A DNA stretch of 64,000 bases, from positions 1 to 64,000 of the forward strand of contig NZ_CP063110.1 of NCBI RefSeq assembly GCF_014931275.1. The letters are read 5' to 3'. Each line of letters starts with the position of its first letter. Positions within the stretch are counted from its first letter, which is position 1. Under the pieces are notes generated by a model that did no database searches, had not been told where the DNA came from, and saw nothing but the letters and a program-made list of their open reading frames with translations. The translations under genes were made by a program, and so were the position numbers. This DNA comes from Haemophilus parainfluenzae (lineage in GTDB: Bacteria > Pseudomonadota > Gammaproteobacteria > Enterobacterales > Pasteurellaceae). Of the stretch, positions 9,322-17,867 are shown piece after piece.

Positions 9322-10788
9322 ATGAATGTGTTAGGTTATGCGCAAAAAATTGGGCAAGCCTTAATGGTACCTGTTGCTGTCTTACCAGCAGCGGCTGTAC
9401 TGATGGGTATTGGTTATTGGCTTGACCCAGATGGCTGGGGAGCTAACAGTCAACTTGCTGCATTTTTAATTAAATCAGGCGGTGCTATCATCGATAACAT
9501 GGGCCTGCTTTTTGCCGTTGGCGTTGCTTTCGGTTTATCTAAGGACAAACATGGTTCCGCTGCACTTTCAGGTTTAGTGGGTTACTATGTGGTAACCACT
9601 CTACTTTCACCTGGCAGCGTTGCTCAGCTACAACATATCGACGTAAGTGAAGTGCCTGCCGCCTTCGGGAAAATCAATAACCAATTTATTGGGATTTTGA
9701 TCGGGGTGATTTCAGCTGAACTTTATAATCGTTTCTATCAAGTGGAATTGCCAAAAGCACTCTCCTTCTTTAGCGGAAAACGCCTTGTGCCAATCGTCGT
9801 TTCTTTTGTCATGATGTTCATCAGCTTCGTATTGCTTTACATCTGGCCATATATTTTCGGTGGTTTAGTGTCATTCGGTGAAAGCATTAAAGACTTAGGC
9901 GCTGTTGGTGCGGGTCTTTACGGTTTCTTCAACCGTTTACTCATTCCTGTTGGCTTACACCATGCATTGAACTCTGTATTCTGGTTTGACGTCGCAGGTA
10001 TCAATGACATTCCAAACTTCTTAGGTGGTGCAAAATCACTTGCTGAAGGTACTGCAACGGTTGGTGTAACGGGTATGTATCAAGCCGGTTTCTTCCCTGT
10101 TATGATGTTCGGTTTACCGGGTGCAGCATTAGCGATTTATCTCAGCGCTAAACCAAGTCAAAGAACTAAAGTGGCATCAATCATGCTTGCGGGTGCATTT
10201 GCCTCATTCTTTACAGGTATCACCGAGCCATTAGAATTCTCTTTCATGTTTGTTGCACCAGTGCTTTACTTCATCCACGCGGTATTAACCGGTATTTCTG
10301 TCTTTATCGCGGCAACAATGAATTGGATCGCAGGCTTCGGTTTCAGTGCGGGTCTCGTAGATATGGTGCTTTCATCACGTAACCCATTAGCCGTTGAATG
10401 GTATATGCTAATCGTACAAGGCTTAGTATTCTTCGTAATTTACTATGCAGTATTCCGTTTTGCAATTAAAGCTTTCAACTTAAAAACATTAGGTCGTACA
10501 GAAGAAGCAGAAGAAACTACTGCCGCACAACCAGCAGCGAACCAATCTCGTGAAGAAAGAGCGGTCAAATTTATTGATGCTTTAGGTGGTGCTGATAACT
10601 TCAAAAATATTGATGCTTGTATCACTCGATTACGTTTAAGCTTAGTCGATCAACATAAAATTAATGAAGAGCAGCTTAAATCTCTTGGTGCAAAAGGTAT
10701 CGTGAAAATTGGTAACGATGGCTTACAAGTGGTTCTCGGCCCTGAAGCTGAACTTGTGGCTGAAGCCATGAAACAAAAAGTGAAATAA
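9322..10788 (+). CDS. nagE: PTS N-acetylglucosamine-type EIICB transporter
   Basis: Phosphotransferase-system permease that imports and phosphorylates a hexose. Residues 1-390 form a membrane EIIC domain (GLHHALN, GVTGMYQAGFFPVMMFGLPGA, GITEPLEF, FGFSAG), closest in memory to the GlcNAc transporter NagE. Residues 405-488 are EIIB, with the phosphorylated Cys433 in DACITRLR. There is no EIIA domain, unlike E. coli NagE, so EIIA-Glc (Crr) encoded elsewhere is presumably used. GlcNAc-6-P made this way would feed the divergent nagA/nagB. The substrate is inferred: a glucose-type EIICB is the main alternative. Confidence 0.82.
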   Translation: MNVLGYAQKIGQALMVPVAVLPAAAVLMGIGYWLDPDGWGANSQLAAFLIKSGGAIIDNMGLLFAVGVAFGLSKDKHGSAALSGLVGYYVVTTLLSPGSVAQLQHIDVSEVPAAFGKINNQFIGILIGVISAELYNRFYQVELPKALSFFSGKRLVPIVVSFVMMFISFVLLYIWPYIFGGLVSFGESIKDLGAVGAGLYGFFNRLLIPVGLHHALNSVFWFDVAGINDIPNFLGGAKSLAEGTATVGVTGMYQAGFFPVMMFGLPGAALAIYLSAKPSQRTKVASIMLAGAFASFFTGITEPLEFSFMFVAPVLYFIHAVLTGISVFIAATMNWIAGFGFSAGLVDMVLSSRNPLAVEWYMLIVQGLVFFVIYYAVFRFAIKAFNLKTLGRTEEAEETTAAQPAANQSREERAVKFIDALGGADNFKNIDACITRLRLSLVDQHKINEEQLKSLGAKGIVKIGNDGLQVVLGPEAELVAEAMKQKVK

Positions 10789-10803
10789 CACACACAAAAT
10801 GAA

Positions 10804-10836
10804 ATGCCGACTCAGAAATGGGTCGGTATTTTTTTG
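10804..10836 (+). terminator. nagE terminator
   Basis: ATGCCGAC pairs with GGTCGGTAT-type sequence (10804-10811 with 10822-10829, one G-T wobble), followed by a run of T (10829-10835). The reverse orientation also has a moderately T-rich tail and could end the minus-strand RNA upstream. Confidence 0.75.
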
Positions 10837-10944
10837 CCAAAAATAAAGTAAAAAATGACCGCACTTTAGCTGAGAATTTCTCGTTTGAAGTGAGTAAAAT
10901 GAAAGTTTGAAAATTGAAGATTGTTTTGAAGGGTGGTGGAACTA

Positions 10945-11140
10945 AGCAGAATTGGTCTTAACAGCAAGTGGCTTACTGCATCGCATCCCTGCGGGATTTC
11001 TACCTAGCCCACCATAGATTTAAAGCATCTCTGGGGTTCCAGTCTGCGATATAAAATTAAAAGATTAAGAATCTTTTAAAAGCCACTTGTATATTCAGGA
11101 GACCAATCCTGACTTCCAAAGAAACTACATTGGAAGGCAG
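10945..11140 (-). ncRNA. candidate structured non-coding RNA of unknown family
   Basis: There is no credible ORF between 10840 and 11297, yet nested complementary segments are dense: 10951-10958 with 11100-11107 (8 bp), 10965-10974 with 11080-11089 (10 bp, perfect), 10980-10985 with 11045-11050 (6 bp), a tight ATCCC/GGGAT hairpin at 10985-10997, AAAAGATT/AATCTTTT around 11060-11078, and a terminal hairpin CTTCCAA/TTGGAAG at 11113-11136. Segment 11096-11100 can also pair with 11107-11111, leaving the 8-bp outer helix partner in its loop, so a pseudoknot or switch is possible. A near-consensus promoter fires into it on the minus strand. I compared it from memory with 6S, tmRNA, RNase P and SRP RNA and saw no match. 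The 3' end is not defined: it could run to the 10804-10836 hairpin. Confidence 0.5.
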
Positions 11141-11144
11141 TGTT

Positions 11145-11173
11145 ATGATAGAAGTCTTCTGCTATTTTGTCAA
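11145..11173 (-). promoter_or_regulatory. near-consensus sigma70 promoter for the structured RNA
   Basis: On the minus strand: perfect -35 TTGACA (11173-11168), a 17-base spacer, and -10 TATCAT (11150-11145, 5 of 6). The predicted start near 11138-11143 falls right at the base of the first hairpin of the structured region, which argues that the transcript is the minus strand. Confidence 0.65.
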
Positions 11174-11263
11174 TTAAGATATTGCACTAGAAGAAGTATT
11201 TTTTCGCTTTTCGTATAAAAATTAACAAAGTCATTTCAACTATCACATCAATGTAACAAAAAC

Positions 11264-11297
11264 AAAATAACCGTCTTATTAAAGACGGTTATTTTTG
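11264..11297. terminator. bidirectional terminator after crp
   Basis: AATAACCGTCTT pairs with AAGACGGTTATT around a short loop. It is flanked by T-rich sequence on both strands (ATTTTTG on plus; ATTTTGTTTT on minus), and sits immediately after the crp stop codon. Confidence 0.8.
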
Positions 11298-11966
11298 CTA
11301 TCGAGTGCCGTAAACCACAATGGTTTTACCGTGCGCATGAATTAGATTTTGATCTTCCAGCATCTTAATTATTCGCCCTACGGTTTCACGTGAACAGCCC
11401 ACCATTTGACCAATTTCCTGACGAGTAATTTTAATCTGCATGCCATCCGGATGAGTCATGGCTTCAGGTTGTTTTGCTAGATGCATAAGCGCCTGAGCAA
11501 TACGCCCCGCCACATCCAAAAAGGCCAGGTTAGTCACTTGTCGAGATGTATTTTGCAAGCGTTTTGATAACTGAGAAGTAAGGAACATTAAAATCTCAGG
11601 ATTAATTTGAATAAGCTGACGATATTTTTTATAAGAAATTTCTGCAATTTCACAAGGGGTTTTCGTTTTTACCCAAGCAGAACGTTTCGAGCCTTCATCA
11701 AATAAACCCGCTTCACCAAAAAATTGTCCAGCACCTAAATAAGATAAAATCATCTCTTTGCCTTCATCATCTTTTGATGAAACCATCACCGTTCCTTTAA
11801 TTAAGAAATATAAAATATTGGCATCTTCCCCTGCGTGGATTAAGGTCGATTTTGCAGGATATTTATGCAAATGACAGTGAGTTAGGAACCAATCCAGAGC
11901 AGGATCGCGTTGCTGATCATCGTCTTGTAACTTTTGTTCTTCAAGTAATTCTACATCTTCTGACAT
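11298..11966 (-). CDS. crp: cAMP receptor protein CRP
   Basis: Global activator binding cAMP and DNA. The 222-residue product is 12-13 residues longer than E. coli CRP at the N-terminus but otherwise aligns with it: cAMP contacts Glu85, Arg95, Ser96, Thr140 and Ser141, and the recognition helix CSRETVGRI with Arg193, Glu194 and Arg198, so the canonical TGTGA half-site should be recognised. AGGAG precedes the ATG. It follows yheU by 16 bases and may be read from the coaBC-dut-slmA run. In Haemophilus it also works with Sxy at competence (CRP-S) promoters, two of which lie in this window. Confidence 0.97.
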   Translation of the reverse strand: MSEDVELLEEQKLQDDDQQRDPALDWFLTHCHLHKYPAKSTLIHAGEDANILYFLIKGTVMVSSKDDEGKEMILSYLGAGQFFGEAGLFDEGSKRSAWVKTKTPCEIAEISYKKYRQLIQINPEILMFLTSQLSKRLQNTSRQVTNLAFLDVAGRIAQALMHLAKQPEAMTHPDGMQIKITRQEIGQMVGCSRETVGRIIKMLEDQNLIHAHGKTIVVYGTR

Positions 11967-11982
11967 ATAAGCTCCTATTGAT

Positions 11983-12201
11983 TCATTTTAGAAATTCCAT
12001 TTTATCTTTTATATCAATGGATTCATGTAATTCTGACCAAACAATCACTGCACTTCCATTATGAATCTTGTTTAGTAGGTGTTGTTTTTTTTGTTCTAAA
12101 GAAAATTCGTGTGAACCATAATCGGTACCTTCTCTAAGTACCACACTTTCCACAATATTTTCTAAGGTTTCTGTTGGCAATTCTTGCCACGGAATAATCA
12201 T
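11983..12201 (-). CDS. yheU: UPF0270 family protein YheU
   Basis: A 72-residue protein of unknown function with the family N-terminus [19 protein letters not shown] and the conserved VLREGTDYG and VWSELHES segments. E. coli yheU lies in the same neighbourhood as crp, which supports the assignment. The ATG at 12201 gives the family length; an in-frame TTG seven codons upstream is less likely. The Shine-Dalgarno sequence is weak, so coupling to slmA (21 bases upstream) is plausible. Confidence 0.88.
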   Translation of the reverse strand: MIIPWQELPTETLENIVESVVLREGTDYGSHEFSLEQKKQHLLNKIHNGSAVIVWSELHESIDIKDKMEFLK

Positions 12202-12222
12202 ATATTTATCAACTAAAGTCAA

Positions 12223-12876
12223 TTAAGCAAAAAGCGGTTCAAGAAAACGCCATTGCTGTTCAAAACTTTGATTTGCGCCTAAACGGAAGTTTGTGCGGAC
12301 ATAACGCATAAACTGCCCTTCACAAAGGGTCACTAAATGCCCCGCAATAATGCGTTCATCAACGTTAAAACCCCGCCCCTCACGTAATTTTCGCATTTGT
12401 AAAATATTCACAAATTGCATTTCAAGACGATCGAAAAATTGCGCGACACGAGCCTGTAAAAGAGGCTCTTCAAACATCAAGGCATGTCCGGTCAAAATAC
12501 GTGTCAAGCCAGGATTTTTACGCGCAAAGTCGAGGATCATCTGCATAATGTCGCGCACTCGATTCATCGTATTGGTTTCGTTACGAATCGATGTGGTGAT
12601 ACGGCTAAATAAATTCGCTTCAATATTATCGATCAAGGCTTCAAACATTTTAGTTTTACTTGGGAAGTAACGATAAAGTGCCGCTTCTGACACTCCTACT
12701 TCTTCCGCTAAACGCGCTGTTGTCATACGCTCCATTCCCCGTTCAGAATGCAACATATGGGTAAGCACCGTCAACACTTGTTGCCGACGTTCTTTTACCG
12801 TGCGTTTTTCGATTTTTGGCGGTTTGATTTCCGCCGCAATCTCATCAACTTCTACGAGAGATAATTGTTCTACCAT
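12223..12876 (-). CDS. slmA: nucleoid occlusion factor SlmA
   Basis: TetR-family DNA-binding protein that blocks FtsZ ring assembly over the nucleoid. The helix-turn-helix is clear ([24 protein letters not shown], about residues 52-75), with the C-terminal all-helical dimer domain. The length is 217 residues, longer than E. coli SlmA (198) by an N-terminal acidic stretch. It begins 3 bases after dut, in the conserved coaBC-dut-slmA order, with no separate ribosome binding site. Confidence 0.95.
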   Translation of the reverse strand: MVEQLSLVEVDEIAAEIKPPKIEKRTVKERRQQVLTVLTHMLHSERGMERMTTARLAEEVGVSEAALYRYFPSKTKMFEALIDNIEANLFSRITTSIRNETNTMNRVRDIMQMILDFARKNPGLTRILTGHALMFEEPLLQARVAQFFDRLEMQFVNILQMRKLREGRGFNVDERIIAGHLVTLCEGQFMRYVRTNFRLGANQSFEQQWRFLEPLFA

Positions 12877-12879
12877 AGT

Positions 12880-13335
12880 TTATTTTTTACCTGAATGACC
12901 AAAACCGCCATCACCGCGTTCAGTTTCGGTAAATTCGCTGACAATATTGAATTCCGCTTGTACTACTGGCACAAAGACTAATTGCGCAATACGGTCACCA
13001 ACTTCAATTTTGAACGGTTCATGACCACGATTCCATACCGACACCATTAATGGACCTTGGTAATCTGAATCAATTAAGCCCACCAAGTTACCTAAAACGA
13101 TACCGTGTTTATGACCTAAACCCGAACGAGGCAGAATCACTGCTGCAAGGTTCGGATCGGCAATATAAATTGAAAGGCCTGTTGGGATAAGTTTGGTTTC
13201 GCCTGGTTGAATTTCAATGCCTTCTTCAAGCAATGCACGTAAATCCAAACCTGCTGAACCTTCGGTTGCATAAGTTGGTAAAGGAAATTCGTTGCCAATA
13301 CGGCTATCTAAAATTTTTACATCAATTTTTTTCAT
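12880..13335 (-). CDS. dut: dUTP diphosphatase
   Basis: Hydrolyses dUTP to dUMP, keeping uracil out of DNA and supplying ThyA. The 151-residue trimeric dUTPase has all five motifs: [40 protein letters not shown] and the C-terminal [10 protein letters not shown] that closes over the site. It lies 84 bases after coaBC (the gap carries an uptake signal) and is coupled to slmA. Confidence 0.97.
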   Translation of the reverse strand: MKKIDVKILDSRIGNEFPLPTYATEGSAGLDLRALLEEGIEIQPGETKLIPTGLSIYIADPNLAAVILPRSGLGHKHGIVLGNLVGLIDSDYQGPLMVSVWNRGHEPFKIEVGDRIAQLVFVPVVQAEFNIVSEFTETERGDGGFGHSGKK

Positions 13336-13419
13336 GCTTATTTATCCTTTAAAAGAAATCTGTCATACATCTGTCATACAAAAGTGCGGTCACAAAATCC
13401 AACGAATTTTGAACGTATT

Positions 13420-14622
13420 TTATTTGTGATAATGCTCAACAATTTCGGTGACCAACACTTCTGCCAATTTGTTTTTATCAGCTAACGGCAACGCTTTTTC
13501 GCCTGTTTTCCAAAAGATCTGCAAGGCATTTTGATCTTGTCCGAATACTTGCCCACCCGATACATCATTAGCACAAATCATATCTAAATTTTTGCGTTGA
13601 AGTTTGCTCTTCGCATATTCAGCGACATTTTGTGTTTCAGCTGCAAAGCCCACAACAAATGGACGATTTTTTTCTAAACTTGCCACACTAGCGATAATAT
13701 CTGGATTTTTCACCAATTTAAGAGAAAGCTCATCGTTATCATTGGTTTTCTTAATTTTTTGACCAGCGACTTCCGCCACTCGATAATCAGCCACAGCGGC
13801 ACAGCCAATAAAGATGCGATTTTTGACCGCACTTTCAAGGGAGGCTTGCCACATTTCATAGGCGGTTGTCACATCAATACGATGAACATTTTTCGGTGTA
13901 GCCAGATTAACAGGCCCCGCAATTAAGATGACATTTGCCCCACGTTTTGCAAAAGCCTCGGCAATTGCAAAGCCCATTTTACCTGAGCTGTGATTAGAAA
14001 TATAACGAACCGGATCGATAGCTTCACGCGTCGGACCAGCTGTAATAGTGACACTTAAATCGACTAAATCTTGTTGGATAGCAAAAAGTGATTGAAGTGA
14101 TTCGAAAATTTCAGCAGGCTCAGACATTCTGCCTGCGCCCACATCACCACAAGCTTGAAAGCCACTATTTGGCCCCACAAAATGAATACCTCGCGCAGAA
14201 AGGGCGGTCAAATTTTGTTGTGTAATCGCCTGGCGGTACATTTGCTGATTCATAGCCGGTGCGAGCAAAATAGGTGCACTTGTCGCGAGACAAATCGTAC
14301 TGAGTAAATCATTTGCCATTCCAACGGTTAAACGCGCAATAAAATCGGCGCTAGCCGGCGCAATCACAATCGCATCGGCCCATTTGGCCAGCTCAATATG
14401 CCCCATGGCTAATTCAGCTTGAGGATCAAGTAAAGATTGAGAAACCGCATTACCCGAAATGGCTTGTAGCGTTAAAGGTGTGACAAATTCAGCGGCGGCT
14501 GGCGTTAAAGCCACTCGAACTTCTGCGTTAGATTTGCGTAATAAACGAATAAACTCAATGGTTTTATAGGCGGCAATGCCTCCTGTAATCCCGACAACAA
14601 TACGCTTTCCGCTCAAGCTCAT
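13420..14622 (-). CDS. coaBC: bifunctional CoA biosynthesis protein CoaBC
   Basis: Fused phosphopantothenoylcysteine decarboxylase (FMN-dependent CoaC, about 1-190) and phosphopantothenate-cysteine ligase (CoaB, about 191-400), two successive steps from phosphopantothenate to 4'-phosphopantetheine. Visible motifs: [10 protein letters not shown] at the FMN site, PAMNQQMY, the decarboxylase active-site loop [16 protein letters not shown], and [10 protein letters not shown] in the ligase. It heads the run coaBC-dut-slmA-yheU-crp and is divergent from radC. Confidence 0.96.
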   Translation of the reverse strand: MSLSGKRIVVGITGGIAAYKTIEFIRLLRKSNAEVRVALTPAAAEFVTPLTLQAISGNAVSQSLLDPQAELAMGHIELAKWADAIVIAPASADFIARLTVGMANDLLSTICLATSAPILLAPAMNQQMYRQAITQQNLTALSARGIHFVGPNSGFQACGDVGAGRMSEPAEIFESLQSLFAIQQDLVDLSVTITAGPTREAIDPVRYISNHSSGKMGFAIAEAFAKRGANVILIAGPVNLATPKNVHRIDVTTAYEMWQASLESAVKNRIFIGCAAVADYRVAEVAGQKIKKTNDNDELSLKLVKNPDIIASVASLEKNRPFVVGFAAETQNVAEYAKSKLQRKNLDMICANDVSGGQVFGQDQNALQIFWKTGEKALPLADKNKLAEVLVTEIVEHYHK

Positions 14623-14728
14623 TTGCTACTCCGCTGCAACTTAATAGAATGGATATGTTTTGTGTGTTAGTACTTAACAACTTAAGGTCGCCTATTTTAC
14701 TTCAAATTTCGCCAATAAAAAATTTTAT

Positions 14729-14750
14729 TTTTGCGATCTCGATTTCAAAA
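14729..14750 (+). promoter_or_regulatory. CRP-S type competence site upstream of radC
   Basis: TGCGA (14732-14736)-N6-TTTCA in a T-run/A-run frame. The left half TTTTTGCGATCTCGAT is identical to that of the pilA site in this window; the right half is degenerate. C at the third position of the half-site is the mark of Sxy-dependent CRP-S sites in Haemophilus. It ends about 73 bases before the radC start. radC is a known member of the H. influenzae competence regulon. Confidence 0.65.
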
Positions 14751-14823
14751 ATAAAACTAGTTTCTCGCAAAGATTGAAAACATCCTGAAAATTGACCGCA
14801 CTTTTTTCTTTTCATTAATTAAT

Positions 14824-15489
14824 ATGCAAACAAACTCTCCTTTAATGCCTCGTGAAAAATTGTTGAAATATGGAGTTGAAGCCCTAGAAGATCACGAATT
14901 ACTCGCTATTTTTCTACGAACAGGGATTAAAGGTTGCCCTGTCATGGAATTATCACATAACGTGCTGCAACATTTTGGCTCTCTTCAAACCTTATTAAGC
15001 GCAGATAAAGAAGCCTTTTGCAAAGTAAAAGGATTAGGCATTACGCAGTTTATTCAACTGCAAGCCACCACAGAAATGACAAAACGTTATCTGAAGCAAG
15101 AATTACTGATAGAGCATGTATTTAGCGACACATCTACGGTAAAGCTTTATCTTCAAGCTGAGCTTCACCATGAAGAACGTGAAATTTTTATGGTGTTATT
15201 TTTAGATAATCAACATCGTTTGATTAAAAAAGAGCGGTTATTTTTAGGAACAATTAATGTAACGAATGTCTATCCGCGTGAAATCATCAAAGAAAGCCTT
15301 TACTGCAATGCAGCTGCCTTAATTTTGGCTCACAACCACCCTTCTGGCCTAGCAGAACCGAGCTATTCCGACAAAATGATCACACAAAAAATTATTGAGG
15401 CTGCTGAGTTAATGGATATTCGTATTTTGGATCATTTTATTGTCGGCAAAGGGACTTGTTATTCTTTTGCTGAACATAATCTGTTATAG
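14824..15489 (+). CDS. radC: RadC family JAB-domain protein
   Basis: The 221-residue product has an N-terminal helix-hairpin-helix region (KVKGLGITQFIQL) and a C-terminal JAMM/MPN metalloprotease-like domain with the metal motif HNHPSG followed by SDK. Despite its name, a role in DNA repair is not established; in H. influenzae it is induced during competence, consistent with the CRP-S site upstream here. Divergent from coaBC; an uptake signal lies just before the start. It is not followed by a convincing terminator, and the ribosomal genes downstream have their own promoter. Confidence 0.93.
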   Translation: MQTNSPLMPREKLLKYGVEALEDHELLAIFLRTGIKGCPVMELSHNVLQHFGSLQTLLSADKEAFCKVKGLGITQFIQLQATTEMTKRYLKQELLIEHVFSDTSTVKLYLQAELHHEEREIFMVLFLDNQHRLIKKERLFLGTINVTNVYPREIIKESLYCNAAALILAHNHPSGLAEPSYSDKMITQKIIEAAELMDIRILDHFIVGKGTCYSFAEHNLL

Positions 15490-15556
15490 TTTTAGAGAAT
15501 TTGATGATTTTTTTATCATTCATTTCCATTTAAAGACGGAAAAATCGCTTTTGGAC

Positions 15557-15585
15557 TTGAGAAATGAAAATAAAGTCAGTATAAT
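15557..15585 (+). promoter_or_regulatory. rpmB-rpmG promoter
   Basis: -35 TTGAGA (15557-15562), 17-base spacer, perfect -10 TATAAT (15580-15585). The roughly 115-base leader up to rpmB contains two short perfect inverted repeats (AAGCTTAGTTTTAAGCTT and AAGCTCGAGCTT), which may have a regulatory role. Confidence 0.75.
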
Positions 15586-15707
15586 TTGCGACCTTTAATA
15601 TAGTAAGTGGGTCGGATACTGCGACCTGACGAGGAAGCAAGCTTAGTTTTAAGCTTCATTATCCGAACCATAAGCTCGAGCTTATATTTAAATTATTGGA
15701 GATTATT

Positions 15708-15944
15708 ATGTCTAGAGTTTGTCAAGTAACAGGCAAGCGTCCAGCTGTGGGTAACAACCGCTCACACGCGTTGAATGCGACACGTCGTCGTTTTCTTCCA
15801 AACCTTCACACTCACCGTTTCTGGGTTGAAAGTGAAAACCGTTTCGTGACCTTACGTTTAACTGCGAAAGGTATGCGTATTATCGATAAAAAAGGCATTG
15901 ATGCAGTGTTAGCTGAAATCCGTGCTCGTGGCGAAAAAATCTAA
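15708..15944 (+). CDS. rpmB: 50S ribosomal protein L28
   Basis: 78-residue large-subunit protein beginning [12 protein letters not shown], with the family segment [20 protein letters not shown] precedes the ATG at 15708; an in-frame ATG four codons upstream would lie inside that ribosome binding site. It is co-transcribed with rpmG 11 bases downstream, the usual L28-L33 pair. Confidence 0.98.
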
Positions 15945-15955
15945 GGAGCTAAAAC

Positions 15956-16126
15956 ATGGCAGCTAAAGGCGCTCGTGAGAAAATCCGTTTAGTTTCTACA
16001 GCAGAGACTGGTCACTTCTACACAACTGATAAAAACAAACGTAATATGCCTGAAAAAATGGAAATCAAAAAATTTGATCCAGTAGTGCGTAAACACGTTA
16101 TCTATAAAGAAGCAAAAATCAAATAA
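15956..16126 (+). CDS. rpmG: 50S ribosomal protein L33
   Basis: 56-residue basic protein ([14 protein letters not shown]...EAKIK), too short for most length cut-offs but unmistakable. AAGGAG lies 8 bases upstream, overlapping the end of rpmB. The segment [19 protein letters not shown] is typical of the cysteine-free gammaproteobacterial form of L33. A terminator follows directly. Confidence 0.97.
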
Positions 16127-16140
16127 TTTTGCTGATTTGA

Positions 16141-16169
16141 AAAAAGCCCGACATTGTTCGGGTTTTTTT
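16141..16169 (+). terminator. rpmBG terminator
   Basis: Stem CCCGA/TCGGG (16147-16151 and 16158-16162) extended by A-T pairs, followed by seven T. It overlaps the leader of mutM, whose start is at 16199. Confidence 0.85.
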
Positions 16170-16198
16170 ATATCACAAATTCATTACCGAGATTATCT

Positions 16199-17014
16199 AT
16201 GCCTGAACTTCCTGAAGTCGAAACAGCCCTACGCGGTGTCAGTCCCTATTTAAAAGGTTTTACCATTGAAAAAATTGTAGTGCGTCAACCACAATTACGC
16301 TGGGTTGTCTCTCCTGAATTAACAACGCTCAAAAACGTCAAAATTTTAGATACTTCTCGCCGTGCGAAATACCTCATTATTCATACTGAAAAAGGTTATA
16401 TCATTGGCCATTTAGGCATGTCTGGCTCTGTTCGAATTGTGCCGCACGATAGTCCTATTGATAAACACGATCACCTTGATATTGTAATGAATAATGGCAA
16501 ATTACTGCGTTATAATGACCCGAGACGCTTCGGTGCATGGTTATGGACGGAAAGCTTAGGTGACTTTCATCTTTTTCTAAAACTTGGTCCAGAACCACTT
16601 TCTGATGAATTTAATGCGGAATACCTTTTTAAAAAATCACGCAAGAAATCGACCGCACTTAAAACCTTTTTAATGGATAATGCTGTCGTCGTGGGCGTAG
16701 GAAATATTTATGCCAATGAAACACTCTTTTTATGTGGTTTGCATCCGATGAAATTAGCCGAAAATCTCACACGAAACCAATGTGCCTTACTCGTTGAAAC
16801 GATTAAAAACGTATTAGCGAAAGCCATTACACAAGGTGGTACAACATTAAAAGATTTCTTACAACCCGATGGCCGTCCAGGTTATTTTGCTCAGGAATTG
16901 TTAGTGTACGGAAACAAAGATAAACCTTGTCCTAAATGTGGCACTAAGATTGAAAGTATGATTATTGGGCAACGCAATAGCTTTTATTGCCCTCATTGTC
17001 AGAAAAAGAAATAG
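16199..17014 (+). CDS. mutM: formamidopyrimidine-DNA glycosylase MutM
   Basis: Base-excision enzyme that removes 8-oxoguanine and formamidopyrimidines and nicks the strand. After Met removal the N-terminus is the catalytic Pro followed by Glu (MPELPEVE), which fixes the start at 16199. RRAKYLI carries the conserved Lys near 58. The C-terminal zinc finger has four cysteines (CPKC...CPHC). The product is 271 residues. A degenerate uptake signal encodes STALKT. Confidence 0.97.
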   Translation: MPELPEVETALRGVSPYLKGFTIEKIVVRQPQLRWVVSPELTTLKNVKILDTSRRAKYLIIHTEKGYIIGHLGMSGSVRIVPHDSPIDKHDHLDIVMNNGKLLRYNDPRRFGAWLWTESLGDFHLFLKLGPEPLSDEFNAEYLFKKSRKKSTALKTFLMDNAVVVGVGNIYANETLFLCGLHPMKLAENLTRNQCALLVETIKNVLAKAITQGGTTLKDFLQPDGRPGYFAQELLVYGNKDKPCPKCGTKIESMIIGQRNSFYCPHCQKKK

Positions 17015-17036
17015 GCGTTATACACGCCTATTTTTT
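17010..17036. terminator. convergent terminator between mutM and yqgA
   Basis: ATAGGCGT (17011-17018) pairs with ACGCCTAT (17024-17031), followed by TTTTTT on the plus strand. It overlaps the mutM stop codon and abuts the yqgA stop codon. Confidence 0.85.
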
Positions 17037-17754
17037 AGAAAAAGGTACTCCAGAAATGAGAAATTGGCATGGCGAGAAAAAGAGCCGGCAACATATTCGC
17101 CACATGGAACATTTGGATATTACAAATGCGAAAGCCCGCCGCAATCATTAGCATACCGCCTACCGCAGCAAAATCACCTCGCATTTCAGGTGTTACAAAA
17201 GGAATAATAAACACCGCAGAATAAGCTAAAATCACTTGAACCAATGTTTGTGGCATAAAAATACTTGCCACAGAAATGCCAAGCGATGTGGCAAAGATCA
17301 TCGCGGTGAAAAAATCTAAAAAGGATTTCACAATGAGGATATCAAAATTACCACTCATCCCCTCATTCATCGCCCCGAAAATCCCCGTTCCACTAAATGA
17401 AAATAAAACTACAATCGCAACAAATTTAGATAAGAACTCTTCTTGGCTATGCATGCTACTTGGCTTATCAGGAAACATCTTTTCAACAATACCTTTGGCT
17501 GATGATGCCAGTTTATTGATCCCCTGTTCCAATAAAAGCAACTCGCCAATTATCGTCCCTAATAACACCGATAAAATCATTGCTGGCATATTGGTGGTTT
17601 TCGCCACCATCACAATACCCATGCCCATGGAACACAAGCCAAAGATTAAGGTTAGATTAGTGCGTAAACGCTCTGGAATGCGTCCACCGAGCGCCGCACC
17701 GATAACTGCGCCACTAATAATCGCCAGTGCGTTGATATAAGGTCCGATAATCAT
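17035..17754 (-). CDS. yqgA: DUF554 family membrane protein YqgA
   Basis: 239-residue integral membrane protein with about six hydrophobic segments, glycine-rich at the N-terminus (SGAVIGAALGGRIPERLR) and matching the DUF554/YqgA family, whose function is unknown (a transporter role has been suggested from topology only). GGAG at 17761-17764 is 6 bases from the ATG at 17754; a TTG further upstream overlaps that site and is unlikely. It converges with mutM. Confidence 0.85.
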   Translation of the reverse strand: MIIGPYINALAIISGAVIGAALGGRIPERLRTNLTLIFGLCSMGMGIVMVAKTTNMPAMILSVLLGTIIGELLLLEQGINKLASSAKGIVEKMFPDKPSSMHSQEEFLSKFVAIVVLFSFSGTGIFGAMNEGMSGNFDILIVKSFLDFFTAMIFATSLGISVASIFMPQTLVQVILAYSAVFIIPFVTPEMRGDFAAVGGMLMIAAGFRICNIQMFHVANMLPALFLAMPISHFWSTFF

Positions 17755-17821
17755 ATTCTTCTCCAAGTTGACTTACCCTATTATACGAAAAACAAGATGA
17801 AAATCGACCGCACTTTTGGCA

Positions 17822-17855
17822 ATAAAAAAGGCATGGTTTCCCATGCCTTTTATTT
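17822..17855 (-). terminator. terminator of the trimeric autotransporter gene
   Basis: AAGGCATGG pairs with CCATGCCTT around a short loop, in an A/T-rich frame giving a T-rich tail on the minus strand. It lies 13-45 bases after the adhesin stop codon and upstream of yqgA. Confidence 0.8.
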
Positions 17856-17867
17856 ATTAACAATAAA

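Noticed and set aside
10945..11140. 6S RNA, tmRNA, RNase P RNA or SRP RNA as the identity of the structured stretch
   Set aside because: None of the diagnostic sequences I know were found (tmRNA 5' GGGGCTGATTCTGG and tag reading frame, RNase P GAGGAAAGTCC, SRP GGAAGGAAGCAGCC, the 6S central bubble). A search tool could overturn this.
15490..15556. Terminator after radC (ATGAT and ATCAT flanking a T run)
   Set aside because: The stem is only about five A/T-rich pairs with the T run in the loop, too weak to call.
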